From: Aureococcus anophagefferens
Lineage: Eukaryota > Sar > Pelagophyceae > Pelagomonadales > Pelagomonadaceae
DNA length: 64,000 bases
Assembly (NCBI RefSeq): GCF_000186865.1
Contig: NW_008705561.1
Location: 62,001 to 126,000, forward strand
Reading direction: 5' to 3'
Shown here: positions 44,601 to 52,976 of the stretch, piece after piece
Layout of the letters: each line of letters begins with the position of its first letter
How positions within the stretch are numbered: position 1 is the stretch's first letter
The notes under the pieces: model-generated
What the model saw: only the letters and a program-made list of their open reading frames with translations
The model's database searches: none
What the model was told of the DNA's origin: nothing
Position numbers and translations under genes: made by a program

Positions 44601-45076
44601 CCGGCGCCCTCGCGGACTGCGCGGCCCAGTACGACTCGCCGAGCTTCGCGACGCCGACGGAGCCGCTCGCGTCCGGCGCCGCGCGGCCCGTGTGGTCCGC
44701 GCCGGCCGCGAACCGGCTCAACGCCGAGTACACGCGCGCGCTCTGCGTGGCCACGTCCGTCGGCGACGACGGCGCCGTCCTCGGCGCGTCGATCTACGAG
44801 TCGCAGAAGCACTTCACGGCCGCGGGCTACAACAACGCGATGCTCTCGACGTCCTGCGGCCTCGACGAGTGCGACGTCTACGGCGACGCGGGCGTCTGGC
44901 GCTGCAGCGAGGTCATCGAGAACGGCATCTACGCCTGCCCCGGCGCCTACGAGCACATGCTCTTCTGCCCCACGGGCACCTACTGCTCCAACGTCAACGG
45001 GCCCACCGACGACGTCACGGACGCCGCGACGGTCCTCGCGGCCATGTGCAACGTGCCCATCGTACCCCTGGACTAA
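38699..45076 (+). CDS. Giant multi-domain membrane/surface protein
   Basis: About 2108 residues if a proposed first exon (38699-38719) is spliced over 38720-38770; the main exon is 38771-45076. The N-terminal 240 residues are GYEQQ and PEPTPGYAA repeats, presumably cytosolic. About seven to eight hydrophobic helices follow (from IACVLSVNAVLLLAGVALAIL), with a Cys-rich loop (CGCKANYYGCLNGDCCDSL) reminiscent of tetraspanin-like topology. The remainder is extracellular: a PTPRPS-type stalk of about 180 residues, a beta-rich region with GFAVVTDADGYYEVTVPYA (CarbopepD_reg-like), Cys-rich segments, a second PT stalk, then an F5/8C-like fold (NCALGGTASQSS, PATWSVDLGADCEVGVVDVF). An unassigned C-terminal domain ends it. 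Likely a cell-surface adhesin or sensor. Confidence 0.65.
38720..38770 (+). other. Proposed 51-bp GT-AG intron at the 5' end of the surface-protein gene
   Basis: The long frame is open upstream of the ATG at 39473 as far as a TAG at 38768-38770 that fits an acceptor (TTTCGTAG). ATG GCG...AGC at 38699-38719 followed by GTCTCG gives an in-frame join, MARVRRS-VQPTDESYG. A GC donor right after the ATG would also work. Exon 1 is a prediction, but the extra 234 residues of ordered repeats make an upstream start very likely. Confidence 0.5.
39017..39240 (+). repeat. In-frame coding repeats (18 bp and 27 bp)
   Basis: Six 18-bp units encode GYEQQS, GYEQKA, GYEQQP, GYEQQP, GYEQKA and GYEPKA (39017-39124). 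Four 27-bp units encode PEPTPGYAA-type repeats starting at 39133, 39160, 39187 and 39214. All stay in frame. Confidence 0.9.
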
Positions 45077-45146
45077 CCCTGTTCCTTGTCGCTTGGAACC
45101 CCTGAAGCCTTCAGTGAAGGGGACTAACCTTGTTTCCTTGTCGCTC
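45070..45146. repeat. Direct repeat with central hairpin between convergent genes
   Basis: GGACTAACCCTGTTCC then TTGTCGCTT (45070-45094) recurs as GGACTAACCTTGTTTCC then TTGTCGCTC (45121-45146). The first copy holds the TAA of the surface-protein gene; the second ends at the reverse-strand stop of the iGluR gene. CTGAAGCCTTCAG- and CTTCAGTGAAG-type palindromes lie between them. Confidence 0.85.
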
Positions 45147-47091
45147 AGGGGGTCGTGGCGTCGCCGTCGCCGTCGGCGGCGGCGTCGTCGTCGATGTCCC
45201 GGAAAGACTTCGACCCGAGCTCGGTCGTCGCCGTCGCGAAGTCGGCGCGTAGCGCGTCCAGCGCGCGGGTGCCCGTGGTTCTCATGGAGAGCAGCGACGA
45301 CGCGCGGCCGACGATGCCGCGGTTCGGGGTCTTGGGCGCCGCGGCGGCCGCGGCGAGGTTGAGCTTGTGGCGCGCGAGCGTCGCGTGGGCCGCGCGGCCG
45401 GCGAGGTCGCAGACGTTCGCGAGCGCGGGCCCGTGGACGCGCTCGAGGTTCTCCGCGACGTCGGCGGCCCGGAGCGACTCGAGCGTGTCGAGGTCGTCGC
45501 GGAGCGCCTCCCAGGACGCAGTGTCGACGTGGAGGAAGTGGTGCAGGAGCGCGTCCCGCAGCGGCGGCAGGGGGCCGTCGGAGTCTTTCAGGTCCGCGAG
45601 GAACGTGTCCATGAGGAAGATCGTCTCGTCGTCGTCGCGCCACCAGCGCCGCTCGGCCTTGAGCGCCGCGAGGAGGCCGCCGGCGTCGCCGCGCAGGCAG
45701 CTGCGGAGCCGCGCGATGGCGGGCGGCCGCGTCGCCTGGTGGACGAGGACGGCGACGCAGACGAAGCCCACGAGGACGAGCGGGATCGCGAACTGCAGCA
45801 TGCCGATCCGCCGCTCGTTGCCCGAGTAGTCCTTCTTGTCGTCGACGCAGTGGTCCTCCGCCCAGTGGAGCCACATATCGTCGATGTTCCATTTGCCGCG
45901 ACACTCCGGGTCCTCGTCGGACGCGCTGCAGTAGCGCAGCTTGGTGATCCAGTAGCTCAGCGCGTCGCGGACGCCGACGTCGAGGCCGTCGCGGACGCCG
46001 ACGGCCATGTCCATGTCGCCGTAGCGGAGGGGCTGCGCCGGGATGACAAGGTTCGCGTCGCAGTTGTCGCGCAGGCCCGCCAGCAGCTCGAGCGTCGCGC
46101 TCGAGTCAACGTAGGCGTCGCAGTCGCCGTCCTCGAGCTTGTCGACGGCCTCCTTGGGGAAGCGCGGGTCGATCTCGACGAGGTCGATCTCCGGGAAGAG
46201 CTCGGGCATGTGGGCCGCGTAGGCCGCGCCGCGCTTCACGCAGGCCTTGAGGCCCCGGCGGTTCATCTCGTCGAGGCTCGAGACGCGCGGGTTGTGCTGC
46301 GAGACGATCATGATCTGCGCGAGGTTGGCCGTGTACGTCGCGATCCAGATCACGGCGAAGAGGCACCAGGTCAGGTTGACGACGGAGCCGCCGCGCGTTT
46401 TCGTGGACGCCTTGTCCATGCTGAACAGCGCGTAGAGGCTCGACGCGAGGGAGGAGGGCCAGTAGCGCCGCGCGGACTTGAGCGTCAGAAATCCGCTCTT
46501 GCTCGCCTTGCGGCCGCGGCCCGACGACTCCGCGACCCAGAGCGCGAGGGACACGAGCACGGCGCTGCCGACCGTGAGGAGCCAGACGTCGGGCGTGAAC
46601 GGCAGGAAGATCTTCGTGACCTCCTTCCAGAGGTCGTCGTCGTCCTCCTTGACGAGCAGGCTCAGGCCGACGTCGCTCAGGAACGGGCTCGTGAACCGCG
46701 ACACGGCCGACCGCCCGACGGTCACGTAGTAGAGCGCCCAGTAGACGTCGGTCGTGCCGAGTTCCGTGACGTCGTCCTGCGCGCAGCCGTACTGCGTCGC
46801 CTTGAGCGCCGGCGAGTCGCCCTCGCGGCACCGGCTCCCGTCGCCCGACGCCGCGTGCAGCGAGTACGTGAAGCCCGCGTGCGCCGCGACGGCGTCGATC
46901 ATGTCGACGAAGAAGCCCGTCCACTCGGTCGAGCTCGTGACCGTCGTGAGGTCCGGCGTGAGCATGTTGATGTACTGGCCGTCGCCGTCGTGGACGCTCG
47001 TGATCTTCAGGTGGACGCCCGTCAGGTCCGTGCGGATGGCGCGAGCGCTCGCGGCGAGCGCGGCGACGAGGACGAGGGCGCGTGCGGGCAT
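45145..47091 (-). CDS. Ionotropic glutamate receptor-like channel
   Basis: A 648-residue protein. Signal peptide (MPARALVLVAALAASARA), then ligand-binding lobe S1 (residues about 25-160: STEWTGFFVDMIDAVAAHAG, then VSRFTSPFLSDVGLSLLVK). M1 is VWLLTVGSAVLVSLALWVAE near 164. A pore-loop region (SSLASSLYALFSM) and M3 (WCLFAVIWIATYTANLAQIM near 245), a recognisable variant of SYTANLAAF, follow. S2 runs to about 420, and M4 is MLQFAIPLVLVGFVCVAVLV near 432. The cytosolic C-tail is about 190 residues, longer than usual, and helical. There is no N-terminal ATD domain, as in many algal and bacterial forms. The ligand is unknown. Shares a promoter region with the CLC gene. Confidence 0.85.
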   Translation of the reverse strand: MPARALVLVAALAASARAIRTDLTGVHLKITSVHDGDGQYINMLTPDLTTVTSSTEWTGFFVDMIDAVAAHAGFTYSLHAASGDGSRCREGDSPALKATQYGCAQDDVTELGTTDVYWALYYVTVGRSAVSRFTSPFLSDVGLSLLVKEDDDDLWKEVTKIFLPFTPDVWLLTVGSAVLVSLALWVAESSGRGRKASKSGFLTLKSARRYWPSSLASSLYALFSMDKASTKTRGGSVVNLTWCLFAVIWIATYTANLAQIMIVSQHNPRVSSLDEMNRRGLKACVKRGAAYAAHMPELFPEIDLVEIDPRFPKEAVDKLEDGDCDAYVDSSATLELLAGLRDNCDANLVIPAQPLRYGDMDMAVGVRDGLDVGVRDALSYWITKLRYCSASDEDPECRGKWNIDDMWLHWAEDHCVDDKKDYSGNERRIGMLQFAIPLVLVGFVCVAVLVHQATRPPAIARLRSCLRGDAGGLLAALKAERRWWRDDDETIFLMDTFLADLKDSDGPLPPLRDALLHHFLHVDTASWEALRDDLDTLESLRAADVAENLERVHGPALANVCDLAGRAAHATLARHKLNLAAAAAAPKTPNRGIVGRASSLLSMRTTGTRALDALRADFATATTELGSKSFRDIDDDAAADGDGDATTP

Positions 47092-47365
47092 GACTGACGA
47101 CCTTCTCGTCCTGGATGCGGTTCGCCTCGTGCTCGATGGACGCGAGGTGGCGCTCGTAGGCCGACGTGGATTTTACGACGAGATCCGTTTTGCGATCTGT
47201 CGAACCGCTCGGTATTGCTCGGCTCTCAACGCTCTCACCTTCGAGACGAGTTGTTTTGTGAAGATGCGTCGAGCGGTGCGAGGCGCAAAGATGCCCTTCG
47301 ATGTCGTCGTTGTCGTCGCAGTGCCGTATGGCAGCCCGGCCTCGACTCCCATTCGCTCGAGGACG
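47092..47365. promoter_or_regulatory. Divergent region between iGluR and CLC genes
   Basis: A 274-bp gap if the CLC start is the ATG at 47366. It is AT-richer than its flanks around 47170-47260. In-frame upstream ATGs at 47264 and 47291 would shorten it. No core promoter motif is certain. Confidence 0.45.
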
Positions 47366-49269
47366 ATGAATGCTCTCTGGGAGCCGCTGGACCCGGCGCA
47401 CGGGAGCCGGCGGCCGTCGTTTTCGGCGTCTTGGCTGGGGCGCGCGTCGAACGACTTCCAGTCGACGCGCGACGACAGCGACGACGACGACGACGACGAC
47501 GCGAGGCGCCGGGGGCGCCAGACGCTCGTCTTCCACAGCGGCGCCCTCGTCGTGGGCATCCTGGCGGGCGCCATGGCGTCGATCTACGACATGGTCCTGC
47601 GCAACATGATCCGCTGCTTCTGGGTCACCGTGCCGCGGCGGCTCGGCGCCGCGACGCCCTGGTGGTTCGCGATCGCCATCTGCGCGGCGACGGGGCTCGT
47701 CGTGTCGCTGCTCGGCGAGTGCCTGGCGTCGCCGTCGAACGTCGACGAGTGGATCGACAGCGTGCACCGCCCGCTAAAGGCGCCGGCGCCGACGCCGAGG
47801 AACTTCATGCCCATGATCGCGCTCACGACGATCACGGCCGCGGGCGGCATCTCCGTGGGGCCCGAGGCGCCCATGGTCACGCTCGGCGGCATCATGGGCG
47901 CGAAGCTCGCGCGCGTCTGGTTCGGCGACCGCGACGCCCACGCCATCCGCGTCATGTCCCTCGCCGGCGGCGGCGCGGCGCTCTCCGCGTTCTTCTCGAT
48001 GCCGCTCGCGGCAGGGCAGCACAAGAGAGCGAAATTCCCAACTTCAAAGGCTCATATCTCGGCCGTTTTCCACTCGTTTCGGCTGATTTTTGGACGAGCG
48101 ATCATCTCTCGGAACGGTCTCGAAGCGTGGATGTTTTTTTCGGAACGAGCGCGCGCGGAACACTCACGTTGAAGCGACGTTGAATCACTCTTGTGCCGCC
48201 CAGGCTCGCGGGCGCGATCTTCGCGCTCGAGACGCCCCACGACGGCGTCTCGGGCATGCAGTACTTCGAGGCGCTGTCGCCGGCGGCCATCGCGTCCGTC
48301 GCCGCGCTCTTCACGCGCTGCCTCCTGCTCCAGGAGGCTTTACGGGGCAAGTACCTCTACAGCCACGAGCAGGCCGAGAGCCCGTTCGTCGACCTCGTCG
48401 TGTCGCTGGGCACGGGCCTCGCCGGCGGCCTCCTCGCCGTGGCGCTCACGGGCCTCTTCCGCTGGAGCAAGTGGGCCGGCGCGGCGGCGGTGAAGCGGGC
48501 CGAGGGCGACCCCGACGACGACGACCGGTGCAAGCCGGGCGGCCGCGCCGCGCGCGGCGCGGCCGCGCGGCTCGCGCTCCGCGTCGCGACGGGCGCCCTC
48601 ATCGGCGCCATCGGCGTCTACTTCCCCCACTCGCTCTTCTGGGGCGACGAGCAGCTCCAGTCCATCATCGACGACGGCAAGACGCCGCTCAAGTGGGTCT
48701 GGCGGTCGGACGCGCTCGACGAGTTCGCGTGGACCAAGTCCGAGGGCCAGCGCATCACGCACACGGGCGCCCTCGGCCTCGCCGCGGCGAAGATCCTCGC
48801 CATCGCCCTCAGCCTCGGCGGCGGCTTCCCGGGGGGCATCATCTACCCCTTGTTCGTCGTCGGCGCGTCGTGCGCGCGGGCCATGCAGCACCTCGTCGCC
48901 CACTCGCGGTCGCCGGCGCTGACGCTCTGCATGATGGCCGCGACGCAGTGCGGCGTCACGCGCACGCCCATCTCCACGGCCCTCATCCTCATCGTCACCG
49001 CGAAGAGCTTCTCGCAGTCCGCCGGCCAGGAGCAGCCCGCGTTCATGCCCGTCGTCTTCCCGCTCCTCGTCATCTCCGTCGTCACGTCCATGCTCGTGTC
49101 CAACTTCTTCACGCCCGTGCGCTACTACGGCAAGCAGCGCCAGCGCGTCGGCATCAAGCGGCTCTTCCGCGACGACGCGCCGGCCGCGGCGAGCCGCGCC
49201 GCGAGCCGCGACGACGCGCTCGACCACGCGGCCCGGACCGCGTCGGCGTCGACCTACAACCGCGTGTAA
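47366..49269 (+). CDS. CLC-type chloride channel/transporter with introner intron
   Basis: Exons 47366-48003 and 48204-49269 join in frame to 567 residues. ITAAGGISVGPEAPMVTLGG near residue 156 is the GxEGPxV selectivity region with the gating Glu kept (GPEAP variant). The spliced AFFSMPLAGAIFALETP is the conserved FxxPLAGxxFxxE block, split exactly at the splice point. LGGGFPGGIIYPLFVVGA matches the GGxFxP region and CGVTRTPISTALILIV helix P. The overall look is that of the bacterial/plant CLC clade; no CBS domains follow. A stretch with seven Asp (STRDDSDDDDDDDARRRGR) precedes the first helix. The start is uncertain among three ATGs. Confidence 0.88.
48004..48211 (+). mobile_element. Introner element, family B copy 1 (intron 48004-48203)
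   Basis: A 192-bp element (48012-48203) between two exact copies of GCTCGCGG (48004-48011, 48204-48211). Its ends are inverted repeats: CAGGGCAGCACAAGAG at the left and the complement of CTGGGCGGCACAAGAG at the right (14 of 16 match). Splicing from the GC of the left TSD to the terminal CCCAG restores MPLAGAIFALE in frame. The interior (CGGCTGATTTTTGGACGA) matches the element at 49839-50042. Confidence 0.92.
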
Positions 49270-49316
49270 TGCTTCTTATCTTCTCGAGACTTGGGCGCGT
49301 CCGCCGGGGGGTATCT

Positions 49317-51443
49317 TCAGGGCGCGGCGTGCGCCGCGTTCTTGAGCGGGCTCTCGTGCGCGATCTTGGCCTTCTTCGACGGCGACTCCTCGTCCTGGGT
49401 CGCGTCGTAGTCGAAGGGGAGCTTCTTCGCCGGGTGGGGCGCGACGGGCGCCTGCGTCGCGTCGTCCTCGTCGTCGAGGACGATGACGTCCTCGGACGAC
49501 GCGCGCGCCTCGGCGACGCGCTCCGCGGCCCGCTGGAGGGGCACGAGGGCCTCGGCGCCGCGGACGCCGCGGAACGTGTTGTCCGCGGGCTGGAACTGGG
49601 TCTCGGCGAGGCCCTGGCTGTCGCCGGGGCCCTGGCTGTCGCCGGGGCCCTGCGTGCCGTCGGCGGGCAGCGCCGGCTGGCTGTCGGGCACGAACGTGTC
49701 GCCCGCGCGGCTGCCGGCCGACTCGGGCTCCGGCGCGGCGGCCTCGTCGAGCTTCGCCGCGAGGGCGTCGAAGGCCGCGTCGAGGGTGCGCTTGAGGCTC
49801 CGCGCGTCGTCGCGCGCGGCGCGCGACAGATCGCGGACCTGTGTGGAAATCAACCACTGGTTTGGGGGGTCCCCGCCAAACTTCAGAATTCTCTAGCTCG
49901 GTCACATCGAAGTCGATTCGGCTAATTTTTGGACGAATCGATTGCTCTCATCGAGTTCTCGAAGCACAGCAGAAAGCCTTGCGTCGAAACGGTCGCATAC
50001 GCGCACATTGAAGTCGGGTTGAAGATTTGATTTCCACACAAGTCGCGGACGGCGTCCGCGACGTCCTTCTGGCGGCCCGCGTCGTGGCGGAGCGTCTCGC
50101 CGAGGCGCCGCGACCGCTGGAGCTCGAAGGCGAGGTCGTCGGCGCTCCGGCGGGCGGCGTCGCAGGCCGCGTTGGCCGCGTCGCGCGCGTCGGCCGCCGC
50201 GGCGCGCTTGCCGTCGGCGTCGTCGCNNNNNNNNNNNNNNNNNNNNNNNNNNNNNNNNNNNNNNNNNNNNNNNNNNNNNNNNNNNNNNNNNNNNNNNNNN
50301 NNNNNNNNNNNNNNNNNNNNNNNNNNNNNNNNNNNNNNNNNNNNNNNNNNNNNNNNNNNNNNNNNNNNNNNNNNNNNNNNNNNNNNNNNNNNNNNNNNNN
50401 NNCGCGCGCGCGTGCTCCGCCGTCGCGCGCATGGCCGACGCCGACGCGGCGACGGCGTCGGACTCCCGGGCGCTGTGCTCCGCGGCCTCGCGCGCGCGTT
50501 TCTGCTCCTTGAGCGCGTCGCGGGCCTCGCGCGCCTCGACGCACGCCTTCTCGCACTCGGCCTCGGCGCTCGCCTTCATCTCCTCGGCGCGCTCGGCGCG
50601 GCGCTCCGCGGCCTCGAGGGACTCCTGGGTCGCGCGCAGCGCCGCGTCGGCCTCGTCCTTGCACCCGGCGAGCGCCGCGCGCTCGGCGTCGCGCGCGGCG
50701 ACGGTCGCGGCGAGCGCCGCGGCCCGGGCCTCCGCGGCGTCGAGGGTCACGGCCCCGGCGCTCGCGCGCGCCTCGGCGTCCTCGGCGCGCTTCGCGGCGG
50801 CCGCGACGGCGAGCTCCGCCGCGTCCGCGCGCGCCCGGAGCTTCTCGCCCGCGGCCTCGGCTTCCTCGGCGCGCGCGTCGCCGCCGCCGCCGGCCTCGCG
50901 GAGCCGCGCGGCCTCGTCGACGGCGCTCTGCTCGCGCTTGCCGAGCTCGTGGAGCTCGCCGTGGAGCCGCTCCGCCTCTTTGCGCGCGTCCGCGAGCTCG
51001 GCGGCGAGCTCGCCGTTCTGCTTCTCCAGCGCGGCGACGAGCGGGCCGCGGCTCGCCTGCGCGCGGTGGAAGACGTAGTCGATCTTCGGGCCCGCCGGGT
51101 TCGTCGCGTCCTTCTTCTCGAAGACCGTGACGACGTCGCCGTCCTGGAGCACCTTGGTCTGGCCCTTGCCGACGTGCGACCCGTTCACCGCCGTGCCGTT
51201 GCTCGACTTGTCCGCGAGCACGACGGTGCCGTTCTCCTTGTGGAGCGAGATGAGGCAGTGCTGGCCCGAGATGACGCTGAAGGGGAGCACGAGCGACGGC
51301 TTCGTGGCGTGGGCCTGGCGGCCGATGAGGTGCACCGGCTCCGTCAGCTCGTAGGTCGACGCGACCTCGTACTCCTCGTAGGGCGCGAGGCCGAACACCG
51401 GGTTCGGCGTGCAGAGCTTCAGCGTGCCCCAGGCCGAGGCCAT
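49317..51443 (-). CDS. FHA-domain coiled-coil protein with SQ/TQ cluster, interrupted by an assembly gap
   Basis: The ATG at 51443 gives MASAWGTLKL. Residues about 35-110 form an FHA domain: HLIGRQAHATKPSLVLP, then SVISGQHCLI and DKSSNGTAVNG, with the GR, SxxH and SxNGT phosphothreonine-binding residues. A long Ala/Glu-rich coiled coil follows, broken by the N run at 50227-50402 and continuing to DVADA. After the introner the C-terminus is disordered with seven SQ/TQ sites (DSQ, GTQ, DSQ, DSQ, ETQ, ATQ, ATQ), a SUMO-interaction-like DVIVLDDEDD, and a basic SPSKKAKI. This layout suggests a nuclear adaptor phosphorylated by ATM/ATR-like kinases (inference). FHA identity is strong; the pathway is speculative. 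Confidence 0.75.
49831..50050 (-). mobile_element. Introner element, family B copy 2 (intron 49839-50050)
   Basis: A 204-bp element (49839-50042). On the coding strand it is flanked by two exact copies of GTCCGCGA, at 50050-50043 and 49838-49831. Its ends are inverted repeats of GTGTGGAAATCAA. The first TSD copy supplies a GT donor and the element end supplies CACAG; splicing gives QKDVADA-VRDLSRAARDD in frame. The interior matches the copy at 48012-48203 but lies in the opposite orientation relative to its host gene. Confidence 0.92.
50227..50402. other. Assembly gap (176 N)
   Basis: A run of N inside the coiled-coil part of the FHA gene. Frames on either side need a gap length of 1 modulo 3; 176 is 2 modulo 3, so the stated size is not exact, or an intron or indel is hidden. 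Confidence 0.95.
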
Positions 51444-51621
51444 GATCGAGTGGGTACGGCGCGCAGTGCGATGCGACGCGCGCGAGCTCGAGCCTCGACG
51501 AGCGCGACGGTTCCCAGGCGCTCGCGCCAAACCAAGTCAAGCGGCACTTCAAGCGGCGGGGTAATATAGTTCAACTAAATTGTTGAAGTGAATTTTTTGG
51601 CTCGATCACCACACATGTGCA

Positions 51622-51682
51622 GCAAAGCACAGCCGACGCGAACTTAGAGTAAGCAAAGCACAGCCGACGCCGAATTTAGAGT
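51622..51682. repeat. Two 31-bp tandem repeats
   Basis: GCAAAGCACAGCCGACGC then GAACTTAGAGTA at 51622, repeated from 51653 with C-to-T and one added C. They lie in the 347-bp gap between the FHA start and the protease stop, which otherwise shows only an AT-rich patch at 51560-51600. Confidence 0.8.
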
Positions 51683-51790
51683 ACATTCGCAGCCAGCCGA
51701 AGCGCGCAAACACGAAGCGGCGCGGGGGCTCTCTTGGAGCTTGGCGGTCCGGGAGCGTCCGGTCGGACGCGTCTCTGGAGGCGGACCCGT

Positions 51791-52834
51791 CTACTTGACC
51801 TTGGCGAAGGTCGCGTCGTTGGCGATGCCGCAGGCGTTCTTGCCCATCTGGACGCGGATGTAGCCCTGGTAGCCCCAGGACGTGCCCCAGGAGTTGCGCA
51901 CGTTCCAGACGCACTTGTCCTTGAGGCCCTTGCCGCAGGCCTTGGCGTCGCCCGTGTAGCCCGTGTAGCCGACGACCTGGACGCAGTGGTCGAGGGCGTT
52001 GGCCGCGTGGGAGCCGCACTGGAGGTTCGTCATGACGCCCTTGGTGTAGGTCTGCCACGCGCCCGCGTTGACGCAGATCGAGGCCGGGCCGTGGCTCGCG
52101 AGCGCGGCGGCCATCTTGTCCTCGTCCTGGTCGTTGCACTTGCCCTTCTTGCACTCGGGGACGACGTAGGAGAAGGACTCGACGTCGCCGCCGGCGGTCT
52201 CGAACTTTTTGCAGCGGCCCGTGTTGCCCGACGTGCCGCTCTTGTAGGGGTAGGCGGACTCGAGCGCCATGCCGCCGGCCTTCTCGACGTAGGCGTAGGC
52301 CGTCTCCGTGTTGCCGCCGTTGCAGCCCTGGTCGACCTTGTCGCACGACACGATCTGCTGCGGGGCGAAGACGAGCGGGTCGTTGCCCGCGAGCACCCAC
52401 TCGGACTCGATCTGCTCCGTCGCGGAGAAGGCCCAGCACGAGCCGCACTGGCCCTGGTCCTTGACGTCGCTGACGACGCCGGACTGCTTCGTGCGCCAGT
52501 CGAGGCTGCCCGGCGCGGCGAAGCCCTCGGGCGCCGCGTAGACGTCCTCCGCGAGCACCTGCTCCGAGGGCACGTAGTTGAGGTACTGGGCCTTGAACTC
52601 AGCCTCCGTGAGGTCCATGAACTGGGTCACGCCGAACTCGGCGTCGTCCTCGTCGACGCGCTGGGCATTGAGGGCCTCGGTCTTGCGCAGGTTGGCCGAG
52701 AAGATCGTGAAGCGCTCGGCCTCGGCCTCCGTGCTGTTGTAGGACTTGACGTAGTCGGACTTGAAGAGCTCGAAGAGCGACTCGTCCGTCAGCGCGGCGG
52801 CGGGCACGAGGAGGAGGGCAGCCTTGAGCATCAT
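51791..52834 (-). CDS. Papain-like cysteine protease (C1A) with inhibitory propeptide
   Basis: A 347-residue protein. The ATG at 52834 gives signal peptide MMLKAALLLVPAAALT. The I29-type propeptide has FELFKSDYVKSYNS, then ERFTIFSANLRKTEALN and FMDLTEAEF. Mature enzyme: SLDWRTKQSGVVSDVKDQGQ followed by CGSCWAFS with the catalytic Cys near 132, CNGGN, catalytic His in ALDHCVQVVGY near 281, and Asn in NSWGTSWGYQGYIRV near 314. All four active-site residues (Gln, Cys, His, Asn) are present. Expected to be lysosomal/vacuolar or secreted. Its codons are less extreme in GC than its neighbours', as in many highly expressed genes here. Confidence 0.95.
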   Translation of the reverse strand: MMLKAALLLVPAAALTDESLFELFKSDYVKSYNSTEAEAERFTIFSANLRKTEALNAQRVDEDDAEFGVTQFMDLTEAEFKAQYLNYVPSEQVLAEDVYAAPEGFAAPGSLDWRTKQSGVVSDVKDQGQCGSCWAFSATEQIESEWVLAGNDPLVFAPQQIVSCDKVDQGCNGGNTETAYAYVEKAGGMALESAYPYKSGTSGNTGRCKKFETAGGDVESFSYVVPECKKGKCNDQDEDKMAAALASHGPASICVNAGAWQTYTKGVMTNLQCGSHAANALDHCVQVVGYTGYTGDAKACGKGLKDKCVWNVRNSWGTSWGYQGYIRVQMGKNACGIANDATFAKVK

Positions 52835-52934
52835 GATCTGACAGCGAGTTTGTTTGGTGGCGCTGGGCAGCCTTCTCAATACACGCATTTTGACAATTGC
52901 ATTTTGAATTCATTCAACCGGTCGCCCCCAAACC

Positions 52935-52976
52935 AGCCAATCACATTACGCGGCGCCCTGGAGCCAATCACATTAC
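52935..52976. repeat. Direct repeat carrying CCAAT, one copy spanning a stop codon
   Basis: AGCCAATCACATTACG at 52935-52950 and AGCCAATCACATTACAC from 52962, period 27. The second copy contains the reverse-strand TAA of the TPR-methyltransferase gene. Both carry CCAAT and lie 100-135 bp upstream of the protease start, so they could double as CCAAT boxes. Confidence 0.7.
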
